A stretch of DNA of 13,549 bases from Lysobacterales bacterium. GTDB lineage: Bacteria > Pseudomonadota > Gammaproteobacteria > Xanthomonadales > SZUA-36. Where the stretch lies: NCBI GenBank assembly GCA_021648045.1, contig JAKITM010000059.1:1-13549 (forward strand). Reading direction: 5' to 3'. Positions 12,937-13,549 of this stretch are shown piece by piece. The position numbers and the translations under genes were made by a program. Every line of letters starts with the position of its first letter. Within the stretch, counting starts at the first letter, position 1. The notes below the pieces were generated by a model. The model made no database searches, was not told the origin of the DNA, and was given only the letters and a program-made list of their open reading frames with translations.

Positions 12937-13549
12937 TTAATTCACCTCTGCCTGAATTGCTGTAATCAGCCAGCTTTCATTGTGTTTTTCCAGACTGAAA
13001 TTAACGCTGTCGCCTACCTCAATATTCTCAAGGCTGACACCATCGATGGTAATGAAATCCATCTCCATAGACGGCCAGCCCAGCGCTTCAATCGGCTCGT
13101 GGGAAATGGTTATCATGCCATGATCTTTCATCATTCCAGTAACTTTTCCGTTACCGCCGACATCGACGGGTTCTGCTGTTTCATTGTCTGTAGAAGTTAT
13201 GCTTTCAGGTTCTGAACCCATGCGCATAACGCTGGCTTTCAGGCTGGACTCAGAATCCAGCAGGAATTGTGCGGAAACCACGACTTCTTCACCGGGCTTA
13301 ATACCACTGAGTATTTGAATCCAGTCGCCACTTTCGATGCCGGTATTCACCACCCGGGCCTCGAAGCGGCCATCGCCTACTGAAACCATAACCCGGTCTT
13401 CTTCACCACTGCGAATCAATGCCGGCAGGGGAATTATTGTGCCTTCTTCGGTGCCGCCACCGTAGATAAGCACCCGTGCGTACATATTGGGCTTGAGTAT
13501 TTCTTCCGGATTATCGAAATGGATGCGGACTTTCAGCGTGCGAGTTTTT
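12937..13549 (-). CDS. cusB: CusB-type periplasmic adaptor, C-terminal part, fused to a CusF-like domain (partial)
   Basis: The last 203 codons are present; the N-terminal part lies beyond the right edge. The visible part begins R-T-L-K-V-R-I-H-F-D-N-P and L-K-P-N-M-Y-A-R-V, then P-A-L-I-R-S-G and F-L-L-D-S-E-S-S-L-K-A, which are typical of the CusB/CzcB membrane-proximal end. After a linker rich in S, T, E and D comes a CusF-like metallochaperone domain of about 70 residues. Its H-x7-W-x2-M-x-M arrangement (in I-S-H-E-P-I-E-A-L-G-W-P-S-M-E-M-D-F) has exactly the spacing of E. coli CusF H36/W44/M47/M49. CusB links CusA to the outer channel, and CusF delivers Cu(I)/Ag(I), so fusing them puts the carrier on the pump. 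The stop is 1 nt from the cusA start. An internal ATG at 13485 is not the real start. Confidence 0.92.
   Translation of the reverse strand, partial: KTRTLKVRIHFDNPEEILKPNMYARVLIYGGGTEEGTIIPLPALIRSGEEDRVMVSVGDGRFEARVVNTGIESGDWIQILSGIKPGEEVVVSAQFLLDSESSLKASVMRMGSEPESITSTDNETAEPVDVGGNGKVTGMMKDHGMITISHEPIEALGWPSMEMDFITIDGVSLENIEVGDSVNFSLEKHNESWLITAIQAEVN

Noticed and set aside
13486..13549. cusB starting at ATG 13485 within the window
   Set aside because: The frame stays open to the edge with conserved CusB residues (R-T-L-K-V-R-I), so the true start is outside.

Overview
The window looks like part of the chromosome, or a chromosomal island, of a marine-type gammaproteobacterium. This is inferred from protein character, an FNR/Anr-type operator and integron-like attC sites, not from a database match. 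No rRNA, tRNA, CRISPR array, integrase or transposase gene is visible.

Region 1 (1-1365) is a small stretch of integron-type gene cassettes. Three imperfect hairpins with inverted core ends (67-129, 862-954, 1305-1365) fit attC sites. The first two bracket a cassette of about 795 bp carrying one minus-strand gene for a HEPN-like protein. The second and third bracket a segment of about 363 bp with no convincing gene. No integrase gene is visible, so this is either the far part of an array or an orphan attC cluster.

Region 2 (1430-3426, plus strand) is a three-gene set of small envelope proteins: a HupE/UreJ-like membrane protein fused to an extra soluble C-terminal domain, a His-rich periplasmic protein (DUF6488-like) and a four-helix membrane protein (DUF6463-like). 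The nature of the proteins and the nearby copper genes suggest metal handling. A possible promoter lies inside the third attC. The set ends at a strong hairpin (3559-3580).

Region 3 (3598-4089, minus strand) is an exported SnoaL/NTF2-like gene broken by one in-frame TGA at codon 44; the rest of its frame is intact.

Region 4 (4175-6813, plus strand) starts with a perfect FNR/Anr box (TTGAT-N4-ATCAA), placed about 41 bp upstream of a predicted start site. It is followed by a Cys-rich exported protein, an outer-membrane porin-like protein with an N-terminal coiled coil, and a periplasmic dihaem cytochrome c. The layout suggests an oxygen-controlled envelope or redox module of unknown substrate. 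A strong terminator closes it.

Region 5 (6851-13549, minus strand) is a copper/silver efflux operon transcribed from beyond the right edge: cusB (partial, ending in a CusF-like metallochaperone domain), cusA, a copA-type Cu(I) P1B-ATPase with YHS and two Cys-rich metal-binding domains, and a divergent PII-like protein. CusB/CusA would export Cu(I)/Ag(I) from the periplasm across the outer membrane with an unseen CusC-like channel, and CopA would clear the cytoplasm. Hairpins sit in both gaps flanking copA.

The cus/cop operon and the FNR-headed operon converge on the terminator at 6788-6813. The left third looks AT-richer than the cus/cop operon, which suggests a mosaic origin.
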